Of a stretch of 64,000 nt of DNA, positions 1-9,483 are shown piece by piece (the first letter of the stretch is position 1; every line of letters starts with the position of its first letter). The notes under the pieces were generated by a model. It was not told where the DNA came from. It worked only from the letters and a program-made list of their open reading frames with translations, and did no database searches. Where the stretch lies: positions 380,511 through 444,510 of the forward strand of contig NZ_SISF01000031.1 in the NCBI RefSeq assembly GCF_004310285.1. The letters run 5' to 3'. Position numbers and translations under genes: made by a program. Source of the stretch: Agrobacterium cavarae (GTDB taxonomy: Bacteria; Pseudomonadota; Alphaproteobacteria; Rhizobiales; Rhizobiaceae).

Positions 1-407
1 ATGCGGCTCGACATGGACTGCGGGAAGGCTATGCCTTTCCAATTCACGGGCGCAACGGCATGCTGGGTGGCGTTGTCATCAGCGGCCTTGGCTGCCATCT
101 GACAGAGCGTGAACTGGCAATCTTCGATGCGGTCATGCGTGTCACGTTCTGGCGTGTTGCGGATTTGACCGGACACTCGGAAGATCTGCTTTCCTCTCCG
201 GATCTTTCGGTGGCGCAGCTGACGCGCCGGGAGCGCGATGTGCTGACGCTACTAGCGCTCGGCAACACATCGCCGGAGATCGGCAAGGCCCTTTCGATCA
301 CCAGTCATACGGTGGATTGGTACCTCGGCAGTATCCAGCGCAAGCTCGGTGCGCGAAACCGCCAGCATGTCGTGGCGCTTGCGTTTCGCTGCGGCTTGAT
401 TGGTTGA
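1..407 (+). CDS. LuxR-family transcriptional regulator, 3' part (5' end outside window)
   Basis: The reading frame is open from the first bases of the window. It begins inside the end of an autoinducer-binding-like domain (a GYAFPIHG stretch followed by a short beta segment) and continues into a C-terminal LuxR/GerE helix-turn-helix. The DNA-binding part carries the family pattern LTRRERDVL, then GNTSPEIGKAL and the recognition helix region HTVDWYLGSIQRKLG. The family binds DNA as dimers, usually in response to acyl-homoserine lactones. No LuxI-type synthase is visible here, so it may be a solo regulator, but the gene is cut by the window edge and its neighbour on the left is unseen. An ATG at 60 lies inside the gene and is not its start. 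Ligand and targets cannot be told. Confidence 0.85.
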   Translation, partial: AARHGLREGYAFPIHGRNGMLGGVVISGLGCHLTERELAIFDAVMRVTFWRVADLTGHSEDLLSSPDLSVAQLTRRERDVLTLLALGNTSPEIGKALSITSHTVDWYLGSIQRKLGARNRQHVVALAFRCGLIG

Positions 408-529
408 CGCATTCAGACGCGCGGACCAGAACCGGGATGATGAAAATCGTCCTTTCCAACATGCGGTTTTGCTGCTTAATTCCGCGGTGCAGCATGTTGG
501 AGTGCTCATAAGGTTCTTGGGAGGCCGTT

Positions 530-3500
530 TTGAAGATATCGAAAATTCTCGTTGCCAATCGTTCGGAGATCGCAATCCGCGTATTTCGCGCCGCCAACGA
601 GCTCGGTATAAAAACGGTCGCCATCTGGGCGGAAGAGGACAAGTTGTCCCTCCACCGCTTCAAGGCGGATGAAAGCTACCAGGTCGGACGCGGTCCGCAT
701 CTTGCCAAGGATATGGGTCCGATCGAGAGCTATCTGTCGATCGAGGAAGTGATCCGCGTCGCCAAGCTCTCGGGCGCTGACGCCATCCATCCAGGTTACG
801 GCCTCCTGTCGGAAAGCCCCGAATTCGTCGACGCCTGCGATGCCGCCGGCATCACCTTCATCGGCCCGCGCCCGGCAACCATGCGTCAGCTCGGCAACAA
901 GGTGGCCGCCCGCGATCTGGCGATTTCGGTGGGCGTGCCGGTTGTTCCGGCGACCGAGCCTCTGCCAGATGATCTTGCGCAAGTGGAACGCATGGCCGAG
1001 GAGATCGGCTACCCGGTGATGCTGAAAGCGTCTTGGGGCGGCGGCGGTCGCGGCATGCGCGCCATTCGCAAAAAGGAAGATCTGGCGCGCGAAGTCACCG
1101 AAGCCAAGCGCGAAGCCAAGGCGGCCTTCGGCAAGGACGAAGTCTATCTGGAAAAGCTGCTGGAACGCGCCCGCCACGTGGAAAGCCAGATCCTTGGCGA
1201 CACGCATGGCAATGTCGTCCATCTCTTCGAGCGTGACTGCTCCATCCAGCGGCGTAACCAGAAGGTGGTTGAGCGCGCGCCAGCGCCCTACCTGTCGGAA
1301 TCGCAGCGCCAGGAGCTTGCCAATTATTCGCTGAAGATCGCAGCCGCGACGAATTACATCGGCGCCGGCACGGTCGAGTATCTGATGGACGCCGATACCG
1401 GCAAGTTCTACTTCATCGAGGTCAATCCGCGCATCCAGGTGGAGCACACGGTAACCGAAGTCGTCACCGGCATCGATATCGTCAAGGCGCAGATCCACAT
1501 TCTCGAGGGTGCTGCCATCGGCACGCCCGAATCCGGCGTGCCTGAGCAGAAGGATATCCGTCTCAACGGCCACGCGCTTCAGTGCCGCATCACCACGGAA
1601 GATCCCGAGCACAACTTCATTCCCGATTACGGTCGCATCACGGCCTATCGTTCGGCCTCAGGCTTCGGCATTCGCCTGGATGGCGGCACGTCCTATAGCG
1701 GCGCCGTCATCACCCGCTATTACGATCCGCTGCTCGTCAAGGTCACCGCATGGGCGCCAAAACCGGATGAGGCGATCAGCCGTATGGACCGCGCGCTGCG
1801 CGAATTCCGTATCCGCGGCGTGGCGACCAATCTCACCTTCCTGGAAGCAATCATCGGTCACGAGAGCTTCCGCAACAACACCTACACGACTCGCTTCATC
1901 GACTCGACGCCTGAGCTTTTCGCCCAGGTGAAGCGTCAGGACCGCGCCACCAAGCTTCTGACCTATCTGGCCGACGTCACCGTCAACGGTCACCCGGAAA
2001 CCAAGGGTCGCGCCACGCCGTCCGACAAGGCCGTCAAGCCTGTCGTGCCCTACATCGAAGCGCCGACGCCGGACGGTACGAAGCAGTTGCTGGACAGTTT
2101 GGGGCCGAAAGGCTTTGCCGACTGGATGCGCAACGAAAAGCGCGTCCTCGTCACCGACACCACCATGCGCGATGGTCACCAGTCGCTTCTGGCAACGCGC
2201 GTTCGCACCCATGACATTGCCCGCGTGGCGAGCGTCTATGCCAAAGCACTTCCGCAGCTTCTGTCGCTGGAGTGCTGGGGCGGTGCGACCTTCGATGTCT
2301 CCATGCGCTTCCTGACCGAAGACCCATGGGAGCGTCTGGCGCTGATCCGCGAAGGCGCGCCGAACCTGCTTCTGCAGATGCTTCTGCGCGGCGCCAATGG
2401 CGTCGGCTACAAGAACTACCCCGACAATGTCGTGAAATATTTCGTCCGTCAGGCGGCAAAGGGTGGGGTCGATCTCTTCCGCGTCTTCGACTGCCTGAAC
2501 TGGGTCGAAAACATGCGCGTCTCGATGGATGCGATCGCCGAGGAGAACAAGCTCTGCGAGGCGACCATCTGCTACACGGGCGATCTTTTGAATTCGGCGC
2601 GGCCGAAATACGATCTCAAATATTACACCAATCTTGCGGCTGAGCTTGAAAAAGCCGGTGCGCATATCATCGCCGTCAAGGATATGGCGGGTCTTCTGAA
2701 GCCTGCCGCCGCGAAGGTTCTGTTCAAGGCCCTGCGTGAAGCAACCGGCCTGCCGATCCATTTCCACACGCATGATACGTCTGGCATTGCTGCCGCCACA
2801 GTGCTCGCCGCAGTCGATGCGGGCGTGGATGCCGTGGATGCGGCGATGGATGCCTTCTCCGGCACCACCTCGCAGCCCTGCCTCGGTTCCATCGTCGAGG
2901 CGTTGTCCGGTTCGGAACGCGACACGGGTCTCGATGCAGAGTGGATCCGCCGCATCTCCTTTTACTGGGAAGCGGTGCGCAACCAGTATGTGGCCTTCGA
3001 AAGCGATCTCAAGGGACCGGCATCGGAAGTCTATCTGCATGAAATGCCCGGCGGCCAGTTCACCAACCTGAAGGAACAGGCGCGGTCGCTCGGTCTTGAA
3101 AGCCGTTGGCACGAGGTGGCGCAGGCCTATGCCGATGCCAACAAGATGTTCGGCGATATCGTCAAGGTCACGCCATCCTCCAAGGTCGTCGGCGACATGG
3201 CACTGATGATGGTCAGCCAGGATCTGACGGTGGCCGATGTAGAAAATCCGGAAAGGGAAGTTTCCTTCCCGGACTCGGTCGTCTCCATGCTCAAGGGCGA
3301 TCTCGGCCAATCGCCGGGCGGCTGGCCTGAAGCGCTGCAGAAGAAGGCCCTGAAGGGTGAGAAGCCTTACACCGTTCGTCCCGGCTCGCTTCTGGAAGAT
3401 GCCGACCTCGATGCGGAGCGCAAGGCGATCGAAACCAAGCTGGAGCGTCCGGTCGATGATTTCGAGTTTGCCTCCTATCTGATGTATCCGAAGGTCTTTA

Positions 3501-3991
3501 CCGATTTCGCGCTCGCTTCGGAAACCTACGGTCCTGTCTCGGTACTGCCGACCCATGCTTACTTCTACGGCATGGAAGACGGCGAGGAGCTGTTTGCCGA
3601 TATCGAACGCGGCAAGACCCTCGTCATTGTCAACCAGGCGTCTTCGGGTGTCGACGACAAGGGCATGGTCACCATCTTCTTCGAGATCAACGGCCAGCCG
3701 CGCCGCATCAAGGTGCCGAACCGTGCCCATGGTGCCAGTGGCTCGGCTGCCCGCCGCAAGGCAGAGCCGGGGAACGCCGCCCATGTCGGCGCGCCGATGC
3801 CGGGCGTTATCTCCCGCGTCTTCGCCAATGCCGGCCAGGATGTGAAGGCGGGCGACGTTCTGGTTTCTATCGAAGCGATGAAGATGGAAACGGCTCTGCA
3901 TGCCGAGCGGGACGGCAAAATCGCCGAAGTCCTCGTACGGCCAAGTGACCAGATCGACGCCAAGGATCTGCTGGTCGTCTACGCCGAGTAA
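530..3991 (+). CDS. pyc: pyruvate carboxylase
   Basis: This biotin enzyme carboxylates pyruvate to oxaloacetate with ATP and bicarbonate, refilling the TCA cycle in the cytoplasm. The 1153 residues match the single-chain rhizobial type: biotin carboxylase N-domain (about 1-120), ATP-grasp with a glycine-rich loop (GGGGRGMR) and biotin carboxylase C-domain up to about 455, carboxyltransferase domain opening with DTTMRDGHQS near 541, the PYC/OADA region, and a C-terminal biotinyl domain with EAMKM, whose lysine is residue 1118. The start is a TTG, chosen because a strong GGGAGG lies 6-11 bases upstream (518-524) and because the N-terminus KISKILVANRSEIAIR is canonical. It is followed by a hairpin at 4016-4039 and then a DeoR-type gene on the same strand. 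Confidence 0.98.
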   Translation: MKISKILVANRSEIAIRVFRAANELGIKTVAIWAEEDKLSLHRFKADESYQVGRGPHLAKDMGPIESYLSIEEVIRVAKLSGADAIHPGYGLLSESPEFVDACDAAGITFIGPRPATMRQLGNKVAARDLAISVGVPVVPATEPLPDDLAQVERMAEEIGYPVMLKASWGGGGRGMRAIRKKEDLAREVTEAKREAKAAFGKDEVYLEKLLERARHVESQILGDTHGNVVHLFERDCSIQRRNQKVVERAPAPYLSESQRQELANYSLKIAAATNYIGAGTVEYLMDADTGKFYFIEVNPRIQVEHTVTEVVTGIDIVKAQIHILEGAAIGTPESGVPEQKDIRLNGHALQCRITTEDPEHNFIPDYGRITAYRSASGFGIRLDGGTSYSGAVITRYYDPLLVKVTAWAPKPDEAISRMDRALREFRIRGVATNLTFLEAIIGHESFRNNTYTTRFIDSTPELFAQVKRQDRATKLLTYLADVTVNGHPETKGRATPSDKAVKPVVPYIEAPTPDGTKQLLDSLGPKGFADWMRNEKRVLVTDTTMRDGHQSLLATRVRTHDIARVASVYAKALPQLLSLECWGGATFDVSMRFLTEDPWERLALIREGAPNLLLQMLLRGANGVGYKNYPDNVVKYFVRQAAKGGVDLFRVFDCLNWVENMRVSMDAIAEENKLCEATICYTGDLLNSARPKYDLKYYTNLAAELEKAGAHIIAVKDMAGLLKPAAAKVLFKALREATGLPIHFHTHDTSGIAAATVLAAVDAGVDAVDAAMDAFSGTTSQPCLGSIVEALSGSERDTGLDAEWIRRISFYWEAVRNQYVAFESDLKGPASEVYLHEMPGGQFTNLKEQARSLGLESRWHEVAQAYADANKMFGDIVKVTPSSKVVGDMALMMVSQDLTVADVENPEREVSFPDSVVSMLKGDLGQSPGGWPEALQKKALKGEKPYTVRPGSLLEDADLDAERKAIETKLERPVDDFEFASYLMYPKVFTDFALASETYGPVSVLPTHAYFYGMEDGEELFADIERGKTLVIVNQASSGVDDKGMVTIFFEINGQPRRIKVPNRAHGASGSAARRKAEPGNAAHVGAPMPGVISRVFANAGQDVKAGDVLVSIEAMKMETALHAERDGKIAEVLVRPSDQIDAKDLLVVYAE

Positions 3992-4015
3992 CGAAGCGAC
4001 ATCAAGAGTGACGAG

Positions 4016-4041
4016 AATGCCCGCCACCGTGCGGGCATTTC
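4016..4041 (+). terminator. hairpin after pyc, probable terminator
   Basis: A perfect 9-bp stem (AATGCCCGC pairing with GCGGGCATT) with a six-base loop begins about 25 bases after the pyc stop. The following T-run is short (TTT), so termination may be only partial. Confidence 0.55.
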
Positions 4042-4105
4042 CGCTTGTGGATAAGCCTTCCTGCATGTATGCGTGTTTGTGCACGATTCCCCATGTTGGT
4101 GCCGA

Positions 4106-4930
4106 ATGTCCAAAATCGACCACTTCGTCAGCGAGCGTCAGACGCTGATCTTCGCCGAGCTGCAGAGCAAGGGCCGCGTTCTTGCGCAGGATCTCGCCCA
4201 GGCTTTCGATGTTTCGGAAGACACGATCCGGCGCGATCTTCGCGATATGGCAGCGCGTGGACTTTGCGAGCGCGTCTATGGCGGGGCGCTGATATCCGGT
4301 GGCAAGACGGTGCCGCTCAGCCACCGTGTCACGGATATGCAGGACCGCAAGGATGCGCTCGGCCAAGCCGCGGCGGCGTGCATCGCACCGAAAATGACGA
4401 TCTTTCTCGACGCCGGCTCCACCAATCTTGCCGTTGCCCGTCACTTGCCGAAGGGCGCGGGGCTGACCGTCATCACCAATACGCCAGTGATTGCGGCAGA
4501 ACTGTCCGGCCGCGCCGATCTGGAGCTGATCGTGGTCGGCGGGCGAATTGATCCCGCCGTCGGTGCCGCCATCGATACAATGGCGATCTCTCAGCTGGAG
4601 GATATGCGACCCGACCTCTGCATCCTCGGCGTCTGCGGCATGACGGCTGATGGCGGGCTCTCCGCCGACATCTATCAGGACGCGACCTTCAAGCGGCTGG
4701 CCTGCAAGGCGAGTGCCAGAACCTTGGCGGCGCTCACCACCGAGAAGCTTGGTATGGGCGCGGCCTTCCATGTGGCGGCGCTCACCCCCGATCTCACCCT
4801 TGTTCTGGAGAGCGATGCGGATGAGGCTTTCGTTCGCGATCTCAGGAGACAAAATCTCGACATTCATCTTGCCGGGCGTGACGCCCGTGCCTCATCCCAT
4901 CCGCATTCACCGAAGGACCAGCCCGCATGA
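4106..4930 (+). CDS. DeoR-family transcriptional regulator
   Basis: It is a sugar-catabolism type repressor of 274 residues. The N-terminal winged helix-turn-helix shows the DeoR signature (VLAQDLAQAFDVSEDTIRRDL, about residues 25-45). The C-terminal sugar-phosphate-isomerase-like domain contains DAGSTN, ITNTPVIA and a GVCGM...GGLSADIYQD segment typical of DeoRC. Members bind a phosphorylated sugar and repress adjacent transport or catabolic genes. An upstream in-frame ATG at 4073 would add 11 unlikely residues; 4106 gives the normal family start. The stop overlaps the next gene by four bases (ATGA), so it is co-transcribed with the MFS transporter and is likely its regulator. The effector cannot be named from sequence. 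Confidence 0.92.
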   Translation: MSKIDHFVSERQTLIFAELQSKGRVLAQDLAQAFDVSEDTIRRDLRDMAARGLCERVYGGALISGGKTVPLSHRVTDMQDRKDALGQAAAACIAPKMTIFLDAGSTNLAVARHLPKGAGLTVITNTPVIAAELSGRADLELIVVGGRIDPAVGAAIDTMAISQLEDMRPDLCILGVCGMTADGGLSADIYQDATFKRLACKASARTLAALTTEKLGMGAAFHVAALTPDLTLVLESDADEAFVRDLRRQNLDIHLAGRDARASSHPHSPKDQPA

Positions 4931-6114
4931 CCGGCTCCCCCATGTCCGTCTCCACCGCCCGCACCCCCTATATGACGAAAAACCGCTTTGGCGTCTCTTT
5001 GCTGTTCCTGATGAACGGTTTCATGATGGGCTCCTGGGCGCCGATGATTCCCGAATTTGCCAAGCGCCTTTCGCTGAGCGAAGCTGAGCTCGGGCTCGTC
5101 ATTCTCGTCTTCGGTCTCGGCTCGCTGTCCTGCATGCCGGTTGCCGGTTCGCAGATCGCCCGTATCGGGTCGCGCTCGGTGACGCTCTTCTGCGCCGCCA
5201 TCTTTGTGCCGACACTACTTCTCATCACGCTCTCCAATACCGTCTGGGCGGGCGTCATCACCGTCTTTCTCTTCGGCGGTCTGACGGGCGCCATGGATGT
5301 GGCGATGAATGCCAATGCCGTTGCGGTGGAGCGCGGTATGCGGCGCGCCATCATGTCGTCATGCCACGCCTTCTGGAGCCTTGGCGGCCTGATCGGTGCG
5401 GGCCTTGGCGGTCTGCTGATCACCAAGATCGGCATTTATGGTCATGCCGTTGCGCTCACTATCATCGCTGCAGCCCTTCTTGCGGTTGCCTGGCCGCGCG
5501 TCATGGTGGATCGTCCGCACCCTGAAGAAGAACGGCCGAAGGGTGGCTTGCCGCTTACACCGCTGCCCTGGATCATCGGTCTCATGGCGCTGTTTTCCAT
5601 GGTGCCGGAGGGTGCGGTCCTCGATTGGGGTGCGCTCTATCTGCGCAACGAGCTTGGCGCATCGGTTGCGGTTTCCGGCTTTGCCTTCGCCGCCTTCTCG
5701 CTGACCATGGCCGTCATGCGCTTCGCGGGCGATCTGGTGCGCGAGCGTCTCGGCGCCGTGCGCACGTTGCAAGTCTGCTCGGCCCTGTCGATCGTCGGTC
5801 TTCTGATTGCAGGTGCTGCCGGAAACGCCTTCATTGCCATTATCGGCTTTGCCATTGCCGGTATCGGCATCTCCAACATGGTGCCGATCGCTTTTTCCGC
5901 TGCCGGCAACATGCCGGGGCTGGCGCCTGGCATCGGTCTGTCTGTCGTCACCACCATGGGCTATTCCGGCATTCTGGTCGCGCCCTCGGCCATTGGCTTC
6001 ATTGCCGAACATACCGGGCTTGCGACCGTGTTCCTGTTCATTCCGCTTCTGCACGTGGTCGTGCTGCTGCTCTCCAGGCTCGCTCGTCATGCCGACGGGG
6101 CTAGCGGTCACTGA
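4927..6114 (+). CDS. MFS transporter (YbjJ/fucose-permease-like)
   Basis: This 395-residue inner-membrane protein has about 12 hydrophobic segments and no signal peptide. An early FLMNGFMMGSWAPMIPEFAK segment, then GLGSLSCMPVAG and a GAMDVAMNANAVAVE motif, resemble the YbjJ/FucP-like branch of the major facilitator superfamily. Those proteins move sugars or other small molecules with protons. It overlaps the DeoR regulator by ATGA, suggesting one transcript and a sugar-like substrate controlled by that regulator. A strong terminator hairpin follows at 6141. Substrate and direction of transport are unknown. Confidence 0.88.
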   Translation: MTGSPMSVSTARTPYMTKNRFGVSLLFLMNGFMMGSWAPMIPEFAKRLSLSEAELGLVILVFGLGSLSCMPVAGSQIARIGSRSVTLFCAAIFVPTLLLITLSNTVWAGVITVFLFGGLTGAMDVAMNANAVAVERGMRRAIMSSCHAFWSLGGLIGAGLGGLLITKIGIYGHAVALTIIAAALLAVAWPRVMVDRPHPEEERPKGGLPLTPLPWIIGLMALFSMVPEGAVLDWGALYLRNELGASVAVSGFAFAAFSLTMAVMRFAGDLVRERLGAVRTLQVCSALSIVGLLIAGAAGNAFIAIIGFAIAGIGISNMVPIAFSAAGNMPGLAPGIGLSVVTTMGYSGILVAPSAIGFIAEHTGLATVFLFIPLLHVVVLLLSRLARHADGASGH

Positions 6115-6140
6115 GCCACGCCAATCGTTCCGTGCGTCTG

Positions 6141-6176
6141 GAGCGCTTCCAATCTCTAAGGAAGCGCTCTCGTTTT
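6141..6176 (+). terminator. rho-independent terminator after the MFS gene
   Basis: A perfect 10-bp stem (GAGCGCTTCC with GGAAGCGCTC) and a 9-base loop are followed by TCGTTTT, 26 bases after the MFS stop codon. Confidence 0.85.
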
Positions 6177-6232
6177 GGGTCGGGCGTAAGACGGGCTCGA
6201 ATTTTGCCATGATTGCGGTAAAATAAAGCACG

Positions 6233-6316
6233 GCGCGCAAAAGTGTGAAGCGGTTTTGCGATAACGCCATGCGAACAAGAAGACCGTACAGTGTGAGAGC
6301 GAAGCGACACGCTTTA
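6233..6316 (+). repeat. rhizobial intergenic repeat, copy A
   Basis: This block shares a core with the region 30818-30914 (copy B, opposite strand): GCGCAAAAGTG, a short spacer, then CGGTTTTGCGATAACG, ATGCG, and further on GAGCGAA and a GCGAC-CGC-TTTA stretch. Within the core, CGCAAAA and TTTTGCG form an imperfect hairpin. It resembles the mosaic intergenic palindromes (RIME-like) reported in Rhizobiaceae. It lies in the 251-base gap before ispG. Confidence 0.6.
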
Positions 6317-6365
6317 ACAGTTGACTGCTTCGATGTTGACAAGGCGCCCGCCTTGATCCACCTGA

Positions 6366-7649
6366 ATGAAGACCCTCACCGCAGTTGCAGAGACCATGAT
6401 GAACGCACACGCCGATTACGATCCGAAGCCACGCCGCGCCTCCGTTGCCGTCGATGTCGGTGGTGTGATCGTCGGTGGCGGTGCACCGGTCGTGGTGCAA
6501 TCCATGACCAACACGGACACGGCCGATATCGATGCGACGGTCCAGCAGGTTGCGGCCCTTCATCGCGCGGGCTCGGAGATCGTCCGCATTACCGTGGACC
6601 GGGATGAGAGCGCTGCCGCCGTTCCGAAAATCCGCGACCGTCTGCTGCGGCTTGGCATGGATGTGCCGCTTGTCGGTGACTTTCACTATATCGGCCACAA
6701 GCTGCTCGCCGATCATCCCGCCTGTGCCGAGGCTCTGGCGAAATACCGCATCAATCCCGGCAATGTCGGCTTCAAGGACAAGAAGGACAAGCAGTTCGGC
6801 GACATCATCGAGATGGCGATCCGTTACGACAAGCCGGTGCGCATCGGCGTCAACTGGGGTTCGCTCGATCAGGAATTGCTGACGAGCCTCATGGACAAGA
6901 ACAAGGACGCCGGCTTTCCGCTGTCCGCCCGTCAGGTCACGCGCGAAGCCATCGTCCAGTCGGCGCTGATATCCGCCGAGCTTGCCGAAGAGATCGGCCT
7001 GCCGCGCAACCGCATCATTCTTTCCGCCAAGGTCAGCCAGGTTCAGGATCTGATCGCGGTCTATTCCATGCTGTCGGAGCGCTCCGACCACGCGCTGCAT
7101 CTCGGCCTCACCGAAGCCGGCATGGGTTCCAAGGGCATCGTCGCCTCTTCGGCTGCCATGGGTTATGTGCTGCAGCAGGGCATCGGCGATACGATCCGCG
7201 TGTCGCTGACACCGGAGCCAAATGGCGATCGCACCCGCGAAGTGCAGGTGGCGCAGGAACTGTTGCAGGTCATGGGCTTTCGCCAGTTCATTCCCGTGGT
7301 TGCCGCCTGTCCGGGATGCGGGCGCACGACGTCGACCGTTTTCCAGGAACTGGCGCAGAACATCCAGAACGATATTCGCAAGAACATGCCGGTCTGGCGT
7401 GAGAAATATCCAGGCGTCGAAGCGCTGAACGTCGCCGTCATGGGCTGCATCGTCAATGGTCCGGGCGAAAGCAAGCATGCCGATATCGGCATTTCGCTGC
7501 CGGGAACCGGCGAGAGCCCTTCCGCACCCGTCTTTATCGATGGCGAAAAGGCGTTGACCTTGCGCGGTCCGAACATCGCCTCGGACTTCGAGGCGCTGGT
7601 CATCGACTATATCGAAAAACGTTTTGGCCAAAAGGACGCGGCGGAGTGA
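6366..7649 (+). CDS. ispG: 4-hydroxy-3-methylbut-2-enyl diphosphate synthase (GcpE/IspG)
   Basis: It catalyses the penultimate step of the MEP isoprenoid pathway, converting MEcPP to HMBPP with a [4Fe-4S] cluster in the cytoplasm. The 427-residue frame shows the [10 protein letters not shown]-terminal TIM-barrel motif, the [11 protein letters not shown] region and the C-terminal cluster ligands Cys315, Cys318 (CPGCGRT) and Cys361, with Glu368 in NGPGE. The start is uncertain: ATG at 6366 is listed, but ATG at 6396 or 6399 would give an N-terminus closer to rhizobial homologues, and neither has a clear Shine-Dalgarno. The gene follows an intergenic repeat and is followed by an OmpA-like lipoprotein gene. 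The prenyl synthase that uses its pathway's products is encoded 1 kb further on, on the other strand. Confidence 0.96.
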   Translation: MKTLTAVAETMMNAHADYDPKPRRASVAVDVGGVIVGGGAPVVVQSMTNTDTADIDATVQQVAALHRAGSEIVRITVDRDESAAAVPKIRDRLLRLGMDVPLVGDFHYIGHKLLADHPACAEALAKYRINPGNVGFKDKKDKQFGDIIEMAIRYDKPVRIGVNWGSLDQELLTSLMDKNKDAGFPLSARQVTREAIVQSALISAELAEEIGLPRNRIILSAKVSQVQDLIAVYSMLSERSDHALHLGLTEAGMGSKGIVASSAAMGYVLQQGIGDTIRVSLTPEPNGDRTREVQVAQELLQVMGFRQFIPVVAACPGCGRTTSTVFQELAQNIQNDIRKNMPVWREKYPGVEALNVAVMGCIVNGPGESKHADIGISLPGTGESPSAPVFIDGEKALTLRGPNIASDFEALVIDYIEKRFGQKDAAE

Positions 7650-7717
7650 GTCTCGATCGTGAAAATGCCCGAATCGCTGTGTCTTACCTCCCGAAACTCA
7701 CGGAGCAATGATTTCCA

Positions 7718-8380
7718 ATGATCAAGAAGTTTGCTGTTCTTGCGCTTGCCGCAACTTACCTTTCCGCCTGCACCACGACCGATCCCTACACGGGTGAGCA
7801 GAAGGTCTCCAACATGGCGGGCGGTGCGGGGCTTGGCGCGCTGGCCGGTGCGGTTGGCGGTCTGGCGATCGGCGGCGGCAACAAGGGCCGTAACGCGCTG
7901 ATCGGTGCCGGTATCGGCGCGCTCGCCGGCGGCGCAATCGGCGGCTATATGGACAATCAGGAGGCCGAGCTTCGCCAGCAGTTGCAGGGTACCGGCGTCT
8001 CCGTCACGCGTCGTGGCGACAGCATCGTTCTCAACATGCCGTCCAACATCACCTTCGCGACGGACCAGGATCAGGTGATCCCGCCTTTCTACCCGACGCT
8101 GAATTCGGTCGCGATCGTTCTCAACAAGTTCAACAAGACCTATATCGACGTCAACGGCTTCACCGACTCCACCGGCAGCCTGAACCACAACCAGCTGCTG
8201 TCACAGCGCCGCGCCGCCTCGGTTGCCAATTATCTCGCAAGCCAGGGTGTCGATCAGCGCCGCATGTCCACTATGGGCTTCGGCCCGTCGCAGCCGGTGG
8301 CATCCAACGCCACGCCGGATGGCCGCGCCCAGAACCGTCGCGTGGAAGTGTTGATCTCGCCGCTGACGCAGAACGGCTAA
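7718..8380 (+). CDS. OmpA-family lipoprotein with glycine-zipper region
   Basis: The 220-residue protein starts with a lipoprotein signal peptide ending in the lipobox LSAC (lipidated Cys18). A glycine-rich zipper-like region follows (about residues 34-78, GGAGLGALAGAVGG and similar repeats). The C-terminal OmpA-like peptidoglycan-binding domain (about 100-215) includes NGFTDSTGS and a final NRRVEVLI strand. It is probably an outer-membrane lipoprotein tethering the envelope to peptidoglycan, of the YiaD/Pal-like kind. A terminator follows at once. The specific role is unknown. Confidence 0.9.
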   Translation: MIKKFAVLALAATYLSACTTTDPYTGEQKVSNMAGGAGLGALAGAVGGLAIGGGNKGRNALIGAGIGALAGGAIGGYMDNQEAELRQQLQGTGVSVTRRGDSIVLNMPSNITFATDQDQVIPPFYPTLNSVAIVLNKFNKTYIDVNGFTDSTGSLNHNQLLSQRRAASVANYLASQGVDQRRMSTMGFGPSQPVASNATPDGRAQNRRVEVLISPLTQNG

Positions 8381-8409
8381 GATGCAATAGCGCCTATCGG
8401 ATTTTAGAA

Positions 8410-8435
8410 AAGGGCTGCTTTGGCGGCCCTTTTTG
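8410..8435 (+). terminator. terminator after the OmpA-like lipoprotein gene
   Basis: The stem AGGGCTGC pairs with GCGGCCCT (one G-T wobble) around a short loop and is followed by TTTTTG, 30 bases past the stop codon. Confidence 0.8.
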
Positions 8436-8481
8436 TTGTGGGTGTGAAGATGTTGGGAAGGCGGGAGAGATGCTTACGCCT

Positions 8482-9381
8482 TCAGCTCTTTCGCTCAGCA
8501 ATAAAGCGTGCCGCTTCTACGAGGATCTCTGCCTTGTCGCCATAGGGCGCAAGCAGGTTTGCGGCATCGCGCACCTGCTCCTGCAGCTTGGCGCGTGCCC
8601 AGTCTTCGCCACGCAGTGCCACCAGCGTGCCTTTGCCGCGGGCGGCGTCCTTGCCGGTTGCCTTGCCCATTGTGGCGGCGTCGGAGGTGAGATCGAGGAG
8701 ATCGTCGGCAAGCTGGAAGGCGAGGCCGATCTTTTCGCCGAAGCGGCGCAGCGTCTGGCGATGGGACGCATCGTTTCCGGCAATGATGGCGCCGGCCTCA
8801 CAGGCAAAGCGCAGCAACGCACCGGTCTTCATCGCCTGCAATGTCACGATGCCCTGTTCGTCCGGTGCCTGTTTTTCCGCTGCCAGATCGAGTGCCTGAC
8901 CGCCTGCCATGCCGCCAATGCCTGCGGCGCGTGCCAGTGCCAGCACAAGGGCCGTTTTCTGATCGCCTGTCAGCGGCGTTTCGGGGCTTGCGATGATGTC
9001 GAAGGCAAGGGTGAGCAGGCTATCGCCCGCGAGGATCGCAGTCGCCTCGTCGAACTTCCTGTGCACCGTCGGCAGGCCGCGACGCAGGTCGTCGTCATCC
9101 ATGGCGGGAAGATCATCATGCACCAGCGAATAGCAGTGGAGGCATTCCAGTGCAGCGCCCACACGCTGGGCCGCAGCCTCATTGCCGCCGAGCAGCCGTG
9201 CCGTCTCAATGACGAGGAAGGGCCGCAGGCGCTTGCCGCCATTCAGCACGCCGTGGCGCATGGCGTCCAGCAGGTTTGCGGGCCGTGCGATCTCGTCGTC
9301 GCCGACTGCGCCTGTCAGAAGCTCTGCCAGCAGTTTTTCCGTGCTCGCCGCGTTGTCTCGCAGCCGTGTCTCGAATGTCAT
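8482..9381 (-). CDS. ispA: short-chain polyprenyl diphosphate synthase (farnesyl/geranylgeranyl type)
   Basis: It condenses IPP with allylic diphosphates to make FPP or GGPP, the precursors for undecaprenyl, quinone and hopanoid lipids. Both aspartate-rich motifs are present: the first as DDLPAMDDDD after LVHDD, the second as DDLLD. GGKRLRP at the N-terminal side binds IPP. The small residues before the first motif and the IspA-like two-residue insertion in it suggest a short-chain product, but FPP and GGPP cannot be separated by eye. I placed the start at ATG 9381 because AAGGAAG lies seven bases upstream; an in-frame ATG at 9417 would add 12 residues. It is transcribed towards the lipoprotein gene and divergently from mtgA. 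Confidence 0.93.
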   Translation of the reverse strand: MTFETRLRDNAASTEKLLAELLTGAVGDDEIARPANLLDAMRHGVLNGGKRLRPFLVIETARLLGGNEAAAQRVGAALECLHCYSLVHDDLPAMDDDDLRRGLPTVHRKFDEATAILAGDSLLTLAFDIIASPETPLTGDQKTALVLALARAAGIGGMAGGQALDLAAEKQAPDEQGIVTLQAMKTGALLRFACEAGAIIAGNDASHRQTLRRFGEKIGLAFQLADDLLDLTSDAATMGKATGKDAARGKGTLVALRGEDWARAKLQEQVRDAANLLAPYGDKAEILVEAARFIAERKS

Positions 9382-9483
9382 GGCGCCGCTTCCTTCCATC
9401 TCGCGGCTGTTTGGCATGGGGGAAAAGGGCTGGCAAATGTTTTGTTGAAGGGGTGCGGAACTTCACCATCGTGAGTAGCCTTG

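Noticed and set aside
1658..4867. A 1069-codon open frame on the minus strand opposite pyc and the DeoR gene.
   Set aside because: It mirrors the codon pattern of two well-identified plus-strand genes, spans their boundary and resembles no protein family. Long antisense frames are expected at high GC.
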